A DNA stretch of 64,000 bases. Origin: Candidatus Gastranaerophilales bacterium (GTDB lineage: Bacteria; Cyanobacteriota; Vampirovibrionia; Gastranaerophilales; Gastranaerophilaceae). Below the pieces are notes generated by a model. That model was not told the origin of the DNA. It saw nothing but the letters and a program-made list of their open reading frames with translations, and did not search any database. Below, one piece after another: positions 34,523-44,746 of the stretch. Where the stretch lies: positions 1-64,000 of the forward strand of contig CALUZA010000046.1 of the NCBI GenBank assembly GCA_944325185.1. Direction: 5' to 3'. The translations under genes and the position numbers were made by a program. Each line of letters opens with the position of its first letter. Position 1 is the first letter of the stretch.

Positions 34523-35148
34523 ATTTTTTTGAATACGCTTTTTGGTTGTTTGCATACAGGACAAGTAAAATCATTAGGTTCATTTTCTATGTTTCCGTTG
34601 TATATATAACCGCAAATTGAACATTTGTATGCTTCTTTATTTTCTGTTTTTTGTTCTATGTATGTTGGGGCATTTTTAGGGGTGAGTCCTTTTTTGATTA
34701 GGTGATAATATGCGTATGTCATTGGTTTTTTGTTTGGATTTATAACATCTCCTTCGGCTATTTTTGCAATAAAAATTGTGTGTGTTTCTGTTTCTATTAC
34801 ATTTTCCACATCTAAAATTAAATAGCTAACGCAGTTTTGAATTATATCAATATCCGAAATCGTTATTTTTTTAATGCCTTCAAATTTATTGACGTTTCTT
34901 CCCGATTGAAAACCAAAAGCAGGGATTACATTTTCATCTGTATCTTCTGGTAAAATTGAAATTGCAAAGTGTTTTGATGCTTTAATGCATTCATTTGTGT
35001 AGTTATTATGGTTAATACTTACTGCTACAGTGTTATATGTTACTTGAATAACACTGTTTACAACGCAACCTGTAGATTTTTCGTTTGTTTTTACTGTTGC
35101 AACATAAACTCCGTATGATAAATTTTTAAGTGATTCTTGTATATTCAT
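34519..35148 (-). CDS. Flavin reductase-rubredoxin fusion (Hrb-like)
   Basis: The protein has 209 aa. Residues 1 to about 155 form an FMN-binding split-barrel flavin reductase domain (GVYVATVKTNEKSTGCVVNS, HFAISILPEDTDE). The last 40 residues are a rubredoxin with KCSICGYIYNG and FTCPVCKQP, giving the four Cys iron site. High-molecular-weight rubredoxins of this layout pass electrons from NAD(P)H to flavodiiron proteins that remove O2 or NO in anaerobes. No flavodiiron gene is in the window. It lies 10 nt downstream of ogt. Confidence 0.9.
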   Translation of the reverse strand: MNIQESLKNLSYGVYVATVKTNEKSTGCVVNSVIQVTYNTVAVSINHNNYTNECIKASKHFAISILPEDTDENVIPAFGFQSGRNVNKFEGIKKITISDIDIIQNCVSYLILDVENVIETETHTIFIAKIAEGDVINPNKKPMTYAYYHLIKKGLTPKNAPTYIEQKTENKEAYKCSICGYIYNGNIENEPNDFTCPVCKQPKSVFKKI

Positions 35149-35158
35149 TTTTTCTCCT

Positions 35159-35614
35159 TTATAGTGCCTGTTCTATATTTAAAAGTTTTTCTTGAATGTC
35201 GATTCCTTCTTTGTATCCTTTTAATTTTTTGTTTGAACCGATTACTCTGTGACAAGGAATAATAATTAAAATAGGATTTTTATTATTTGCATTTCCTACT
35301 GCTCTTGATGCGTTTTCATTGTTGATTTTTAGCGCTATGTCTTTATATGTTTGATATGTTCCATATGGAATTTTTGTTAATTCTTCCCAAACTTTCTTTT
35401 GAAAAGGTGTGCCTTCGGGATTAATAGGGATATCAAAAGTTTTTCTTTTTCTTTCAAAATATTCATCAAGTTCTTCAAAAGTTTTTTTGATTAGTAGGGT
35501 TAATGTAAAATTATAGTTGCTTTTGATTTTGCCAAATTTTAATTTTACAATTTTTTTATTTTCTTCAAATATAGTTATATAGCCGATTTTACTCTTTTTA
35601 TAAAAGTAGTCCAT
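35159..35614 (-). CDS. ogt: Methylated-DNA-protein-cysteine methyltransferase
   Basis: The protein has 151 aa. The active-site motif IIPCHRVIG holds the acceptor Cys; GTPFQKKVWEELTKIPYGTYQTY and ASRAVGNANNKNP are the DNA-binding wing and arginine finger. It repairs O6-alkylguanine by irreversible transfer to Cys. It is the first gene of a two-gene operon with the flavin reductase-rubredoxin. Confidence 0.95.
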   Translation of the reverse strand: MDYFYKKSKIGYITIFEENKKIVKLKFGKIKSNYNFTLTLLIKKTFEELDEYFERKRKTFDIPINPEGTPFQKKVWEELTKIPYGTYQTYKDIALKINNENASRAVGNANNKNPILIIIPCHRVIGSNKKLKGYKEGIDIQEKLLNIEQAL

Positions 35615-35705
35615 GGTTAATATTTTACTTGTTTTGTAAATTTAAGCAATATTTTTTTTCTAATATTGTTATAATATATATACGGATTTAAGCTCGAAGC
35701 AAACA

Positions 35706-37001
35706 ATGAAAAAAATAATTCTTCTTTTAATATTATTTATATTAAACAGTTCTTGTCTTGCACTTGTCGAAAATAAAAAAATCAATTTAAGACAGGCAAT
35801 AGACATTACTTTGAATGCTAACCCCAGAGTAAAAATTGAGAAATTAAATGTTGAAATTTCAAAAAATGATATAGATGTTGCAAATAGATTGCAAAATCCT
35901 TCTTTGCATACTTTTCAAAATATTGGTACAGCAGGAGAAGGTAATCCGCAACAGATTGGTGCTGATTATGTAATTGAAATTTTAAAGAGGGGAAAAAGAA
36001 AAGATTATTCTAAATCTGAAGCTCAAGCAGCGTATAATAATCAAAAATTTAGCGAGCAAATCCTTATTTTGAATGTTAAAAAAGCATATATTGATTTATT
36101 GCTTAAAAAATCAAATTTAAAAATATTAACCGAACAAGAGGTTTTGGCAAAAGAGCTTTTGGATTCTGCTATGAAAGATTTAAATAGTGGTAAAGTCCAA
36201 AAAACAGAGGTAATACAGGCAAAAATTGCTCTTAATAGAGCAATTATGTATACAAATATAGCAAAATCAGAAGTAATATTTGCCCAAAATCGTCTTAATT
36301 CAACAATGAATACAAGTGAAATAAATTATGATACAGAAGAAGATTATTTAAATGATAATTATGAGGCTTTAAATACAATTAGCCCTTTGGATAATGGTTT
36401 TGATTTTGAAAAAATAAAGAATTATGCTCTATCAAACAGATATGATCTTTTAAAGGCTTCGCAACAAGTTGAAAGTGCAAAATTAAATTTAAAAGTTGTT
36501 AAAAGCCAACTTATTCCAGATATCGAATTTACTGGTGGTTATGCTTATCAAACACAAGGAGTTTCTGCTACGGGAACATATCTTTCAGGTGCTTATGCCG
36601 GTGCAAGTTTGGTTAATATTCCGCTTTTTTACAGGTATAAACCTGAAATAAAAAATGCTGAATTGGAAATTGAAAAAGCACAATTAAGATACGAAGATAT
36701 AAAAGTAGATGTAATAAGAGATTTGACTGACGCTTGGGAAAAATTTGTAATAGCAAGAAATAATTTGAATTTTTATAATAAAGAATTGCTGTCAAATTCA
36801 AGAGAATTGGCAAAAGAATCAAAAGAGAGCTTAGATGAAAAGGAAATTGACTTAACTTCGTTTTTGGTTTCAAAGAAATTGTATTTAGAGTTAATGCTAG
36901 GATATGAAGCAGCATTAGCAGAATATTATAATTGTTATGCCGAGTTATTAAAAGAGATGAATGCAGACAGCATTAACGTTGTTAAATATGAAAAAGTTTA
37001 A
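35706..37001 (+). CDS. TolC-family outer-membrane protein
   Basis: The protein has 431 aa. The signal peptide (MKKIILLLILFILNSSCLA) is followed by two efflux-channel repeats with long coiled helices (INLRQAIDITLNANPRVKIE; LSNRYDLLKASQQVESAKLN). It is shorter than the 26061 homologue and resembles the CzcC/CusC size class. No adaptor or pump gene is adjacent. TATAAT-like sequence lies about 35 nt upstream. A Cys near the signal cleavage site is not a good lipobox. Confidence 0.85.
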   Translation: MKKIILLLILFILNSSCLALVENKKINLRQAIDITLNANPRVKIEKLNVEISKNDIDVANRLQNPSLHTFQNIGTAGEGNPQQIGADYVIEILKRGKRKDYSKSEAQAAYNNQKFSEQILILNVKKAYIDLLLKKSNLKILTEQEVLAKELLDSAMKDLNSGKVQKTEVIQAKIALNRAIMYTNIAKSEVIFAQNRLNSTMNTSEINYDTEEDYLNDNYEALNTISPLDNGFDFEKIKNYALSNRYDLLKASQQVESAKLNLKVVKSQLIPDIEFTGGYAYQTQGVSATGTYLSGAYAGASLVNIPLFYRYKPEIKNAELEIEKAQLRYEDIKVDVIRDLTDAWEKFVIARNNLNFYNKELLSNSRELAKESKESLDEKEIDLTSFLVSKKLYLELMLGYEAALAEYYNCYAELLKEMNADSINVVKYEKV

Positions 37002-37004
37002 ATT

Positions 37005-37661
37005 TTACAGTTGAAATTGATAACTTAAATCTTGATATTTAACATATATAGGATATTTGTCTAAATCTTCAAAGAAGAAATAAAAATATTGGCTTCTTCT
37101 TGGGCTGATTGTTGCCGAATATTTAATTGAATGTTTTAAAATTTGATTTCCGATTGTTTCAAGTTTTGAAAAAGCAGATTGATTAGATTGTTCTGAGGAA
37201 TTTTGTACCATTGATTGGTTAAATTCATTATAGTTTGCCGTCATTCCTGTCATGTTTGTTAAAGTCGCACCCATAGAGCTCATTGCAGCCATAGAAGATG
37301 CTTCTTGATTTTGCCATATATCCAGATAATTATTTGATGTTATGAATTGAAGGTTTTTATCAGGGTTTGACATTGATAAATCTTCAACTTTAAATATATA
37401 TGGTGTTTCATAAGATAAATTTTCAACTTGTACAAATAAGGCTAAAATTTCAGGAACAGGAGTTTTTGAAATTCCCATTTTAACGTTTACATTTTGATTG
37501 GATTTTTTGTATACATTAAAAATTAAGTCCTCATTTGTTTTAACTGTTTGAGTGTTATTTGAATTGTAATCTTCTCCAACATAAGTTAAAGTTGCACAAC
37601 CGCTTAAAATAAACATTGTGCAAGCTAAAAACAATAGTTTTATTTTTTTAATCTTTTTCAT
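37005..37661 (-). CDS. Putative lipoprotein
   Basis: The protein has 218 aa. The N-terminus KIKLLFLACTMFILSGC is a type II signal peptide with lipobox LSGC (lipidated C22). The mature part has a Met/Ser/Asn-rich stretch (about 115-160) and ends in strands. No domain recognised. It ends 3 nt from the convergent TolC-like gene and is 193 nt from the small membrane protein. Confidence 0.75.
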   Translation of the reverse strand: MKKIKKIKLLFLACTMFILSGCATLTYVGEDYNSNNTQTVKTNEDLIFNVYKKSNQNVNVKMGISKTPVPEILALFVQVENLSYETPYIFKVEDLSMSNPDKNLQFITSNNYLDIWQNQEASSMAAMSSMGATLTNMTGMTANYNEFNQSMVQNSSEQSNQSAFSKLETIGNQILKHSIKYSATISPRRSQYFYFFFEDLDKYPIYVKYQDLSYQFQL

Positions 37662-37710
37662 TTGCTATTATGATACAGTATTTTCTTTAATTAATCAAAT
37701 AAAAAGGCTT

Positions 37711-37854
37711 TTATTTTAAATTTTTTATAATTTTTACTATTCTAAATTCGTAGCCTTCAGGTTTATTTAAATATGCTGTATATATTGATGAAATTATTAA
37801 CATAAGAAATGATATTGAAAAACAAACTGCAATAATTTTTTCTTTTTTAGTCAT
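37711..37854 (-). CDS. Small single-pass membrane protein
   Basis: The 47-aa protein starts at the ATG complementary to 37852-37854, with AAGGAG 7 nt upstream; longer versions of the frame are rejected. One hydrophobic helix (IIAVCFSISFLMLIISSIYTA split by context) is flanked by Lys residues. It starts 1 nt after the pilin stop, so the two are co-translated. It may assist or regulate the pilin, but its function is unknown. Confidence 0.65.
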   Translation of the reverse strand: MTKKEKIIAVCFSISFLMLIISSIYTAYLNKPEGYEFRIVKIIKNLK

Positions 37855-37855
37855 T

Positions 37856-38644
37856 TTATTCTCCTTTTTGAATTGATTTTTTGAGCCATTCATCTGCTCT
37901 TGCACCGGTTAAAATTTTACCTTCTGCTCTAATACCGTAGCCAAAAGGATCTTCCCCTTTATTAATACCGTCTACATCCATACAGAAAATTTTATATATT
38001 CTATCAAAACCATTGTCATTAGAGTGGTATATAGGTCCATTTGGGGATGAAAAAAATCTTACAGTGCTGTTACATGCTTCTTCACCAAATATATAAATAC
38101 AATTTTCTCTAGCACCGGCATCAGTTTCAATAGCCCAAAGCACTCCAAAAGGGTTCGCGGGATCAACTTGATAATATATAATATCGTCGTTCAAAATTAT
38201 TTCGGCACCAATTTCATTAGAACATTCGGCGCAATATTTATCAAGATCTTCTTTAAATTTTTCTAAAGTTGATCCGTATTCTGTTCCTAATTGTAAGGCG
38301 CCCCTGTATGAACATGTACTTGTTGTTTCTGAACAATTTAAGTTTTTTACATTTGTAAAATCAGCAAATGTTTGACAAAAATATGTATTATCCCCGTCAT
38401 GAGTGCCGTCAATTAAAGTCCCGTCAGGTTTCATTCCTAAATCACCATTTGCATAATATTGATCAGAATTTACAAGCTCTCTTATAACAGTCCCTAAAGT
38501 ATTATTTCCTTTTTTAAATTTCATTACATTCTCATCAGGAGCGCTATGTATTGCAACAGGCAGTAATATCGCACTTAAAACTCCTATTATAACCAGAACA
38601 ATCATTATTTCTGCTAAAGTAAATGCTTTTTTAAAATACTCCAA
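37856..38644 (-). CDS. Type IV pilin-like protein with prepilin leader
   Basis: The 262-aa protein is read from a TTG at 38644, with AGGAG 7 nt upstream. This yields the short leader MEYFKKA followed by FTLAEIMIVLVIIGVLSAIL, the classic prepilin cleavage site with Ala at -1 and Glu at +5. An ATG at 38671 lacks a ribosome site and would give an overlong leader. The globular part has eight or more Cys, including a CSETTSTCSYRG pair, implying disulfides. It is divergent from an XRE gene and probably a minor or adhesive pilin. Confidence 0.85.
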   Translation of the reverse strand: MEYFKKAFTLAEIMIVLVIIGVLSAILLPVAIHSAPDENVMKFKKGNNTLGTVIRELVNSDQYYANGDLGMKPDGTLIDGTHDGDNTYFCQTFADFTNVKNLNCSETTSTCSYRGALQLGTEYGSTLEKFKEDLDKYCAECSNEIGAEIILNDDIIYYQVDPANPFGVLWAIETDAGARENCIYIFGEEACNSTVRFFSSPNGPIYHSNDNGFDRIYKIFCMDVDGINKGEDPFGYGIRAEGKILTGARADEWLKKSIQKGE

Positions 38645-38708
38645 AATATTACTCCTGTGCGCTACAGACATGGTTCTATATATAGATAACCATAACATAA
38701 TTAAATCA

Positions 38709-38714
38709 TACAAT
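38709..38714 (+). promoter_or_regulatory. -10-like box directly before XRE gene
   Basis: TACAAT ends 7 nt before the ATG at 38722, and no Shine-Dalgarno sequence is present; leaderless transcription is suggested. Confidence 0.35.
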
Positions 38715-38721
38715 TCTATAT

Positions 38722-38997
38722 ATGCAACATGTAAATTCTAAAAAAGCGAAAAATGTGATTAGGATACTTGCAAGGCTAATAAGAGAGGAGCGTTTAAAAC
38801 AAAATAAATCTCAAAGGCTTTTGGCGGATGAATTTGATATACCAAAATCTATGTTAAGCAGACTTGAAAATGGAATAAATGAGCCTAAATTGATTTCATT
38901 GTTGTCTGTGTGTGAAGCTTTAAATATAAAATTGTCTGATTTAATAAAAAAACTTGAATTGGAGTTAAGCGAAAAGTTTTCATTGATAGAAAAGTAA
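38722..38997 (+). CDS. XRE-family HTH regulator
   Basis: The protein has 91 aa with an XRE HTH (QRLLADEFDIPKSMLSRLENG at about 30-50) and a basic N-terminus. It is divergent from the pilin gene with a 77-nt spacer, so it may control the pilin (inference). A bidirectional terminator separates it from pnp. Confidence 0.85.
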   Translation: MQHVNSKKAKNVIRILARLIREERLKQNKSQRLLADEFDIPKSMLSRLENGINEPKLISLLSVCEALNIKLSDLIKKLELELSEKFSLIEK

Positions 38998-39030
38998 AAA
39001 GCCGATAGATAATAAATCTATCGGCTTTTT
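38997..39030. terminator. Bidirectional terminator
   Basis: A stem AAAAGCCGATAGAT with ATCTATCGGCTTTT (38997-39010 with 39016-39029) has a 5-nt loop and A/T tracts on both sides, serving the convergent XRE and pnp genes. Confidence 0.9.
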
Positions 39031-39045
39031 TATATTGTTTTATTT

Positions 39046-41184
39046 TTAGAATTGAGCTTTTTCTTCTTCCGTTAAACCTTTGATTGTAAGGTTTACTCTG
39101 CCTTTGTCGTCGATTTTTTGAACTTTAACAACAACTTCTTGACCTATTGTAAGATGCGGTTCAATTGTTTCAATTCTTTCGTTACAAATTTGAGAAATGT
39201 GAACCATGCCGTCTTTTCCGGGTGCTAATTCAACAAAAGCACCGATTGGAATTATTCTTACAACTTTGCCTTTGCAAACCATTCCGACTTCAGGTTTAAA
39301 AGTCAAATCTCTAATCATTTTAGCTGCTAATTCAGCACCTTCTTTGTCATTTGATGTGATTGTAACTTTTCCGTCGTCTTGAATATCGATTTCGGCACCT
39401 GTAGCATCAATTATGCTTCTTATCATTTTTCCGCCTGGTCCGATTACTGTTCCGATATCTTCTTGATTAATTGTCATTGACATTAATCTTGGTGCATTAG
39501 GAGAAAGCTCTTTTCTTGGAGCACTTATAACTTCTCTCATACAATTCATAATGTGAAGTCTGCCTTCTTTGGCTTGTGCAAGCGCTCTTCTTAATGTCGG
39601 ATTTGAAATTCCTTTAATTTTCATATCCATTTGAAGCGCTGTTATGCCTTCTTCATTACCTGTAACTTTGAAGTCCATATCACCAAGAAAGTCTTCTATG
39701 CCTTGAATATCAGTTAAAACGATATCAGTATCTTCTTCATGGATTAAGCCCATTGCAACCCCGCCTATCATACATTTAACAGGGACGCCTGCATCCATTA
39801 GTGCCATAGAACTTGCACAAGTTGAACCCATAGAAGTTGAACCGTTTGATTCCAATACATCTGATGTTACACGTATTGTATATGGAAATTCTTCTTTTGA
39901 AGGAAGTGCCGGAACATTTGCTCTTTCTGCCAAATTTCCGTGTCCTACTTCACGACGTCCTGGACCCCTTAGAGGCTTAACTTCACCAACTGAAAATCCG
40001 GGGAATATGTATTTGTGCATATAGTCTTTTGTTCTGACAGGATCAACTCCGTCAAGTTCTTGAGCCATTCCCGGACCTGCAAGTGTTGCAACGGAGAGGA
40101 TTTGTGTTTGACCTCTTGTAAATACTGCAGAACCATGAACCATTGGTAGAACTCCAACTTCACACCAAATCGGGCGAACTTCGGTTGTTGTTCTGCCGTC
40201 TGCACGAACTCCTTCGTTTTTAATCATTGCACGCATTATTTTCTTTTCGAGTGCTTTAAATTCTTCTGCAACAAAATCAATTCCTGTTTCTTCAATCATT
40301 TTAGCAATCGGATGTTCTTCACCAAGTGCTTCAATTTTTTCTTTAACAATTTCTTTGATTTTATCAAGTTTTTCGCTTCTTTCATCTCTGTCTGTAGTGT
40401 GATAAGCGTCAACCACAGCGTCATAAGCAGTGTCTTTTATGATTTGTGCTAATTCTGATGTGTCATAAGGATTAACAAATTCTTGTCTTTCTACTCCACA
40501 TTCTTTTGCAAAAGCAATTTGTGCTTCGCATTGTTTTCTTATTTCGACTTGAGCAAATTCAACAGCTGCCATAATGTCGTCTTCTGTTACGAAATTGCAA
40601 CCTGCTTCAACCATAATAACAGAGTCATGTGTACCTGCTATTACTATGTTCATATCTGATTTTTCATCTTGACTGTGAGTCGGGTTTGCTATCATTTGTC
40701 CGTCAATTCTTCCGACTCTGACTGCTCCTACAGGACCTTCAAAAGGCGCACCGGAAAGCATTAATGCAGTTGAAGCACCGATTATTGAAAGTATGTCAGG
40801 TTGTTCTTCTTGATCATACGCAAATAGTTGCGAAACAATTTGCACGTCATTTCTATATCCTTTTGGCCATAAAGGTCTTATGGGTCTATCTATTAGTCTT
40901 GAAATTAATATTGCTTTTTCTGAGCTTCTGCCTTCTGTTCTTGTGTATCCTCCGGGGATTTTTCCGATTGCGGACATTCTTTCTTCATAGTCAATTAATA
41001 ATGGGAAGAAATCTATTCCGACACGAGGTTCTTTGCTGACTGTTGCATGAACAAAAAGCATTGTATCGCCACATCTTACTGTAACTGATGAAGTTGCTTG
41101 TTTGGCGTATTTTCCTGTTTCAACTTCTACGGTTTTCCCACCAACCGTAATAACCATTTTTTTGCTTTCAGGTTTGTTTGTCAT
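39046..41184 (-). CDS. pnp: Polyribonucleotide nucleotidyltransferase (PNPase)
   Basis: The protein has 712 aa. Two RNase PH domains flank an all-alpha domain; the second has the active GSTSMGSTCASSMALMDAG stretch. A KH domain (TVIGPGGKMIRSII) and an S1 domain (GMVCKGKVVRIIPIGAFVEL) follow. It degrades RNA from the 3' end with phosphate. The single gene is divergent from groES, and rpsO is not adjacent as it often is. Confidence 0.97.
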   Translation of the reverse strand: MTNKPESKKMVITVGGKTVEVETGKYAKQATSSVTVRCGDTMLFVHATVSKEPRVGIDFFPLLIDYEERMSAIGKIPGGYTRTEGRSSEKAILISRLIDRPIRPLWPKGYRNDVQIVSQLFAYDQEEQPDILSIIGASTALMLSGAPFEGPVGAVRVGRIDGQMIANPTHSQDEKSDMNIVIAGTHDSVIMVEAGCNFVTEDDIMAAVEFAQVEIRKQCEAQIAFAKECGVERQEFVNPYDTSELAQIIKDTAYDAVVDAYHTTDRDERSEKLDKIKEIVKEKIEALGEEHPIAKMIEETGIDFVAEEFKALEKKIMRAMIKNEGVRADGRTTTEVRPIWCEVGVLPMVHGSAVFTRGQTQILSVATLAGPGMAQELDGVDPVRTKDYMHKYIFPGFSVGEVKPLRGPGRREVGHGNLAERANVPALPSKEEFPYTIRVTSDVLESNGSTSMGSTCASSMALMDAGVPVKCMIGGVAMGLIHEEDTDIVLTDIQGIEDFLGDMDFKVTGNEEGITALQMDMKIKGISNPTLRRALAQAKEGRLHIMNCMREVISAPRKELSPNAPRLMSMTINQEDIGTVIGPGGKMIRSIIDATGAEIDIQDDGKVTITSNDKEGAELAAKMIRDLTFKPEVGMVCKGKVVRIIPIGAFVELAPGKDGMVHISQICNERIETIEPHLTIGQEVVVKVQKIDDKGRVNLTIKGLTEEEKAQF

Positions 41185-41294
41185 TTTCTTCTTCTTTCTT
41201 CTTTACATAACTATACGAAAATTTTATAATAAATGCCGTTTAAAAGCAATCTTGGACTTTTTAAATTTGAAAAATTAATTTTTTATTAACATAA

Positions 41295-41323
41295 TTCATG
41301 ATTTTAAATTTTGCCGTTATTAT
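41295..41323 (+). promoter_or_regulatory. Candidate promoter of groES-groEL
   Basis: TTCATG (-35, 3 of 6) and TATTAT (-10, 5 of 6) are 17 nt apart and 43 nt upstream of the groES start. No CIRCE inverted repeat is visible, so HrcA control is not supported. Confidence 0.3.
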
Positions 41324-41365
41324 AGAGAAGTGAACTTGTAAAAAATTAGAAAAATGGAGGATATT

Positions 41366-41650
41366 ATGATTAAACCTTTAGCAGACAGAATTGTTATTAA
41401 AGTTATTGATGATGTTCAACAAACATCAGGCGGAATTTTTATTCCTGATAGCGCAAAAGAAAAACCTCAAAAAGGCGAAGTTGTAGCTGTAGGTTCAGGC
41501 AAAACTATGGATAACGGTGAAAAAGAACCTATGGAAGTTAAAGTTGGCGATATTGTTTTATTTGCTAAATATTCAGGAACAGATGTTAAGATAGACGATG
41601 TTGAGTATAAAATTATTAGCGTAAAAGACGCTTTGGCTGTTTTAGCTTAA
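41366..41650 (+). CDS. groS: Co-chaperonin GroES
   Basis: The protein has 94 aa. It begins IKPLADRIVIKVIDDVQQTSGGI and ends VEYKIISVKDALAVL, the GroES beta-barrel. The mobile loop (QTSGGIFIPDSAKEKP) that contacts GroEL is intact. GGAGG lies 6 nt before the ATG at 41366, ruling out the ATG at 41354. It forms an operon with groEL 35 nt downstream. Confidence 0.97.
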   Translation: MIKPLADRIVIKVIDDVQQTSGGIFIPDSAKEKPQKGEVVAVGSGKTMDNGEKEPMEVKVGDIVLFAKYSGTDVKIDDVEYKIISVKDALAVLA

Positions 41651-41682
41651 AAAGTATTGTATTAGTTAGAAAAGAGGTATAA

Positions 41683-43383
<1,701 letters not shown>

Positions 43384-43478
43384 AGGATGTGAGGGCGTGA
43401 CGGTGAAGCGTTGAGCTTCATCGAACAGCCCGACACTGGACTAAAGCGACGTGGGACTGAAAGTCCCTCAGAAGCAAA
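43384..43478 (+). ncRNA. Structured repeat element E1
   Basis: This 95-nt element has stem S1 GGGC (43393-43396) with GCCC (43428-43431), then linker GTGA, hairpin S2 (43401-43409 with 43415-43423, loop GTTGA), linker AACA, then AAAGCGACGTG and hairpin S3 (43451-43458 with 43462-43469, loop GAA, T-T mismatch), ending CTCAGAAGCAAA. S1 and S2 differ from E2 by compensatory changes. No ORF. Transcription is unproven; called ncRNA for its covarying fold. Confidence 0.65.
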
Positions 43479-43533
43479 CTTTTGAAATTCGAGCTATACT
43501 CCGACTGGAGTTAGCGAGAATGAAAAAGCAAAA
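43479..43533 (+). repeat. Linker module with CGA-hairpin-GAG, between E1 and E2
   Basis: It has a hairpin GCTA-(T)-ACTCC / GGAGT-TAGC (43493-43515, loop GACT) flanked by CGA and GAG exactly as in T1 at the tRNA locus, although the stem sequence is unrelated. It therefore belongs to the same element family. Confidence 0.6.
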
Positions 43534-43629
43534 AGGTGTGTGAGCTCGTGATGTCAGACCGTTGAGGGCTGACAGACAGAGCGAAACCGTACCAAAGCGA
43601 CGTGGGACTGAAAGTCCCTCAGAAGCAAA
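43534..43629 (+). ncRNA. Structured repeat element E2
   Basis: This is colinear with E1 without gaps from S1 onward (offset 151 nt). S1 is GCTC (43544-43547) with GAGC (43579-43582); S2 is a 9-position stem (43552-43560 with 43566-43574) with one A-G pair and a GTTGA loop; linkers are GTGA and GACA. The 3' 36 nt are identical to E1. Its end joins directly to the second groEL repeat. Confidence 0.65.
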
Positions 43630-43686
43630 GGAATGATGTAATTTTTTACAGCGCTTGTGCGCTGTTTAAAATTACGAATGACCCAA
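43630..43686 (+). repeat. 57-bp direct repeat of the groEL 3' end, copy 2
   Basis: This is identical to 43327-43383, including the last groEL codons and stop, here not preceded by the gene. The two copies bracket the E1-E2 cassette like a very long target duplication or a tandem duplication. Confidence 0.92.
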
Positions 43687-43706
43687 TAGGATTTAAATTT
43701 ATCAAG

Positions 43707-43736
43707 AAATGCCAAGGTATATACCTTGGCATTTTT
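43707..43736 (+). terminator. Terminator of the groEL operon
   Basis: A 12-bp stem AAATGCCAAGGT with ACCTTGGCATTT (43707-43718 with 43723-43734) has loop ATAT and a T tract. It lies after the repeat cassette, so groEL read-through would transcribe E1 and E2. Confidence 0.85.
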
Positions 43737-43807
43737 AAATTATTTAATTATTAATGTTAAATTTAAAATAATTAAATTGATATGATAGTGATTTATTTTT
43801 TTAATAG

Positions 43808-43820
43808 TATAATTTTTTTT
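43808..43820 (+). promoter_or_regulatory. -10 box directly before the formyltransferase
   Basis: TATAAT (43808-43813) is followed by seven T and then the ATG at 43821. No Shine-Dalgarno sequence: a likely leaderless start. Confidence 0.45.
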
Positions 43821-44690
43821 ATGGCGAAAGTGGTTTTAGTAGGATACGGAAAAATGCTCTATTCCCTTATTGAAGGGATAAAGGCTTCTAATCATGAGAT
43901 TTTAGGAGTATTTAGGAATGATAGAATAAGGTATTCTAAAATAAAACTTTTTTTTAAAGATATTTTTAATCCTTCGGTTGACTATACGATAATCAAATCT
44001 AAAAAACTATATGATATTAAAGCAAATAGTGTTAACAGCGATAAATTTTTAAAAGAAATTAAAAAATTAAATCCTGATATTATAATCGTTGGTTCTTGGG
44101 CTGAAAAATTTCAACATAAAATCTTGAAAGAAATACAATGCGTTAATTTTCATCCTGCGCTATTACCGAAAAACAGGGGTCCTAATCCTTATTTTTGGTC
44201 AATATACTTAAATCAAAATGTTAGCGGTTTAACAATTCATTATATGAATGAATTTTTTGACAGAGGTGATATTTTATTGCAAGAAGCTATCACCATTGAT
44301 AAAAACGAAACAGGAAAAAGCTTAAAAGAAAAAACAACACGATATGCAAAAGTTATGGTCAAAGAATTTTTAGATTTATACGATAAAAAGCAGCTTCAAC
44401 CGATTAAGCAAAATGAAGAATTTGCAAGTTATGAGCCTCAATTATCAGATAAAGAAGTTGTCATTGATTTAAACAAATCAAAAGAAGATGTTGATAGGCA
44501 TTTAAGAGCTTTATATCCTTGGGCAGCTCCTTATGTTAAAGTTTTAAGAAGATACATTAAAATAGATAAATATGAATTTATAGAATTAAGTAAAGAAACA
44601 AAAGAAAGAAAAAATTATGAAGTTATAGATAATAATTCAAATTATTTTGTTTTAAAAGGGTCTGATTTTTTAATAAAACTCTACAAATGA
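43821..44690 (+). CDS. Formyltransferase-family protein (Fmt-like)
   Basis: The protein has 289 aa. The N-terminal formyltransferase domain has the catalytic Asn and His in VNFHPALLPKNRGPNPYFW and the Asp in FDRGDILLQ; the C-terminal domain resembles that of Fmt but is short. RGPNPYFWSI differs from the RGAAPIQWA of true Met-tRNA formyltransferase, so an amino-sugar or polysaccharide precursor may be the substrate. The ATG at 43821 is chosen over 43782 because the family starts MAKVVLVGYG. It precedes LPS export genes. Confidence 0.8.
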   Translation: MAKVVLVGYGKMLYSLIEGIKASNHEILGVFRNDRIRYSKIKLFFKDIFNPSVDYTIIKSKKLYDIKANSVNSDKFLKEIKKLNPDIIIVGSWAEKFQHKILKEIQCVNFHPALLPKNRGPNPYFWSIYLNQNVSGLTIHYMNEFFDRGDILLQEAITIDKNETGKSLKEKTTRYAKVMVKEFLDLYDKKQLQPIKQNEEFASYEPQLSDKEVVIDLNKSKEDVDRHLRALYPWAAPYVKVLRRYIKIDKYEFIELSKETKERKNYEVIDNNSNYFVLKGSDFLIKLYK

Positions 44691-44746
44691 TTATATTTAA
44701 TTAACTTTTATAATATAATTAACTAATAGAATAAAAGAGAGATTTT

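Noticed and set aside
41185-41365. CIRCE element for HrcA control of groES
   Set aside because: No TTAGCACTC-N9-GAGTGCTAA inverted repeat is present upstream of groES.
43384-43629. HEARO/omega RNA or REP-type element
   Set aside because: Considered because of mobility and fold, but no transposase or nuclease ORF is adjacent and I cannot match a consensus from memory. Left as unassigned.
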